Positions 42,554 to 43,133 of a stretch of DNA of 43,133 nt are shown piece by piece. A program made the position numbers and the translations under genes. The notes beneath the pieces were generated by a model, which searched no databases, was not told where the DNA came from, and saw nothing but the letters and a program-made list of their open reading frames with translations. Origin of the DNA: an uncultured Pelagibacteraceae bacterium (GTDB lineage: Bacteria > Pseudomonadota > Alphaproteobacteria > Pelagibacterales > Pelagibacteraceae). Each line of letters starts with the position of its first letter. Within the stretch, counting starts at the first letter, position 1. The stretch covers positions 1 through 43,133 of the forward strand of contig CACJRE010000006.1 in assembly GCA_902595745.1 (NCBI GenBank), read 5' to 3'.

Positions 42554-43133
42554 TAACTTTCTTTAATTTGTCGTTCATAAAAATTTTTGTAAACTTTAGA
42601 GTTTATTAAAAGTTTATCATGATTACCTGAGTCAATGATTTTACCATTATCAACGACATATATTCTATCGGAGTTAAGAATTGTTGATAGTCTGTGAGCA
42701 ATTACAATTGTAGTTTTGTTTAAAGTTAATTGACTTAGCGCTTTTTGAATCTTGTCTTCAGTTTCAGAATCTAAAGATGATGTGGCTTCATCCAGTAATA
42801 TTATTTTACTTTTTTTTAGAAAAGCTCTTGCGATTGAAAGTCTTTGTTTTTCTCCACCAGATAATTTTACCCCATTCTCACCAATCATAGTTTCATACCC
42901 ACTCTCTAAATTGTTAATGAATTCAGTACACATTGATTGTTCCGCTGCTTGATAAATTTCTTCATTGGTTGCCTCTGGTCTAGCGTATTTAATGTTATTT
43001 AAAACTGTATCATCAAATAATGTAGTGTTTTGATCAACTATTGATATTTGGCTTCTTAGAGATGCTAAACTAAATTTTGATATATCTTGATTGTCGACAT
43101 TAATAATTCCATCAGTTGGAGCGTAAATTCTTG
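42553..43133 (-). CDS. MsbA-like lipid A/multidrug ABC exporter, C-terminal part (5' end outside window)
   Basis: The frame stays open to the window edge; only the nucleotide-binding domain from just after Walker A is visible, about 193 residues. ISIVDQNTTLFDDTVLNNI is the Q-loop region, VKLSGGEKQRLSIARAFLK the ABC signature, IILLDEATSSLD the Walker B/D-loop and IVIAHRLSTI the switch His. These belong to the MsbA/type IV exporter group. The tandem with waaA and lpxK suggests that it flips lipid A. The transmembrane domain must lie beyond the window, so the exact substrate is inferred from neighbours. Confidence 0.85.
   Translation of the reverse strand, partial: RIYAPTDGIINVDNQDISKFSLASLRSQISIVDQNTTLFDDTVLNNIKYARPEATNEEIYQAAEQSMCTEFINNLESGYETMIGENGVKLSGGEKQRLSIARAFLKKSKIILLDEATSSLDSETEDKIQKALSQLTLNKTTIVIAHRLSTILNSDRIYVVDNGKIIDSGNHDKLLINSKVYKNFYERQIKES

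Overview
The window is about 43 kb of very A+T-rich, tightly packed bacterial chromosome. The A/T bias, the lysine/asparagine/isoleucine-rich proteins, AGA as the main arginine codon, near-absent spacers and the gene set (DUF2093, a DUF3035-like lipoprotein, the TIGR01459 HAD hydrolase next to ribF-ileS-lspA) point to a streamlined alphaproteobacterium, most likely SAR11 (Pelagibacterales). That placement is inferred from protein resemblance and genome style; no rRNA is present. I see no tRNA, rRNA, CRISPR array, insertion sequence, integrase or phage gene, and no gene-free stretch longer than 300 bases. The largest spacer is 178 bp, between typA and an RNA helicase gene.

Layout. 1-1997: the end of an AmgK-like sugar kinase gene and a MurU-like nucleotidyltransferase gene (candidate MurNAc recycling), then gpmA. 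2048-8041: a lysozyme-like lipoprotein gene facing a minus-strand run msrA - mercaptopyruvate-type sulfurtransferase - RND adaptor - RND pump. 8075-10429: a DMT permease, an AlkA-like glycosylase, a DUF1330 protein and a purine-type phosphoribosyltransferase. The last of these converges on an AzgA-like purine permease (10469-11779) across a perfect terminator hairpin. 11906-14879: a small lipoprotein, an Hsp20 and an S9 oligopeptidase. 14894-19383: a membrane J-domain protein, a DHDPS-family aldolase coupled to a cyclopropane fatty acid synthase, an unrecognised lysine-rich coiled-coil protein, a small membrane protein and a DCC-family protein. 19472-24554: tldD-tldE-FAD oxidoreductase, a secreted DUF6134-like protein and a YczE-like membrane protein. 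24551-30949: typA, a DEAD-box-type helicase, a 37-residue basic ORF, a HupE/UreJ protein and groESL. 31072-37501: HAD - ribF - ileS - lspA - lipoprotein - pgi, a continuous overlapping operon. 37498-43133: rsmD and purD, then DUF2093 facing a lipid A/Kdo cassette (msbA partial - waaA - lpxK - lauroyl-type acyltransferase).

The most unusual findings are these. (1) The RND adaptor appears to have lost its whole alpha-hairpin, and it sits in an msrA-sulfurtransferase operon headed by a 25-bp near-palindrome shared with the divergent permease gene. (2) hsp20 and groESL carry matching CTTGAAA-N15-CTAAAT/CTATAT promoters, consistent with a sigma-32 (RpoH) regulon; hsp20 has a predicted 5'-terminal stem-loop and groESL a palindrome across its -10. 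(3) The lysine-rich coiled-coil gene has a palindrome plus TATAAT so close to the ATG that the mRNA should be almost leaderless. (4) Nearly all convergent pairs overlap or touch, four of them through interlocked 4-bp stop codons, and several divergent starts are only 14-33 bp apart.
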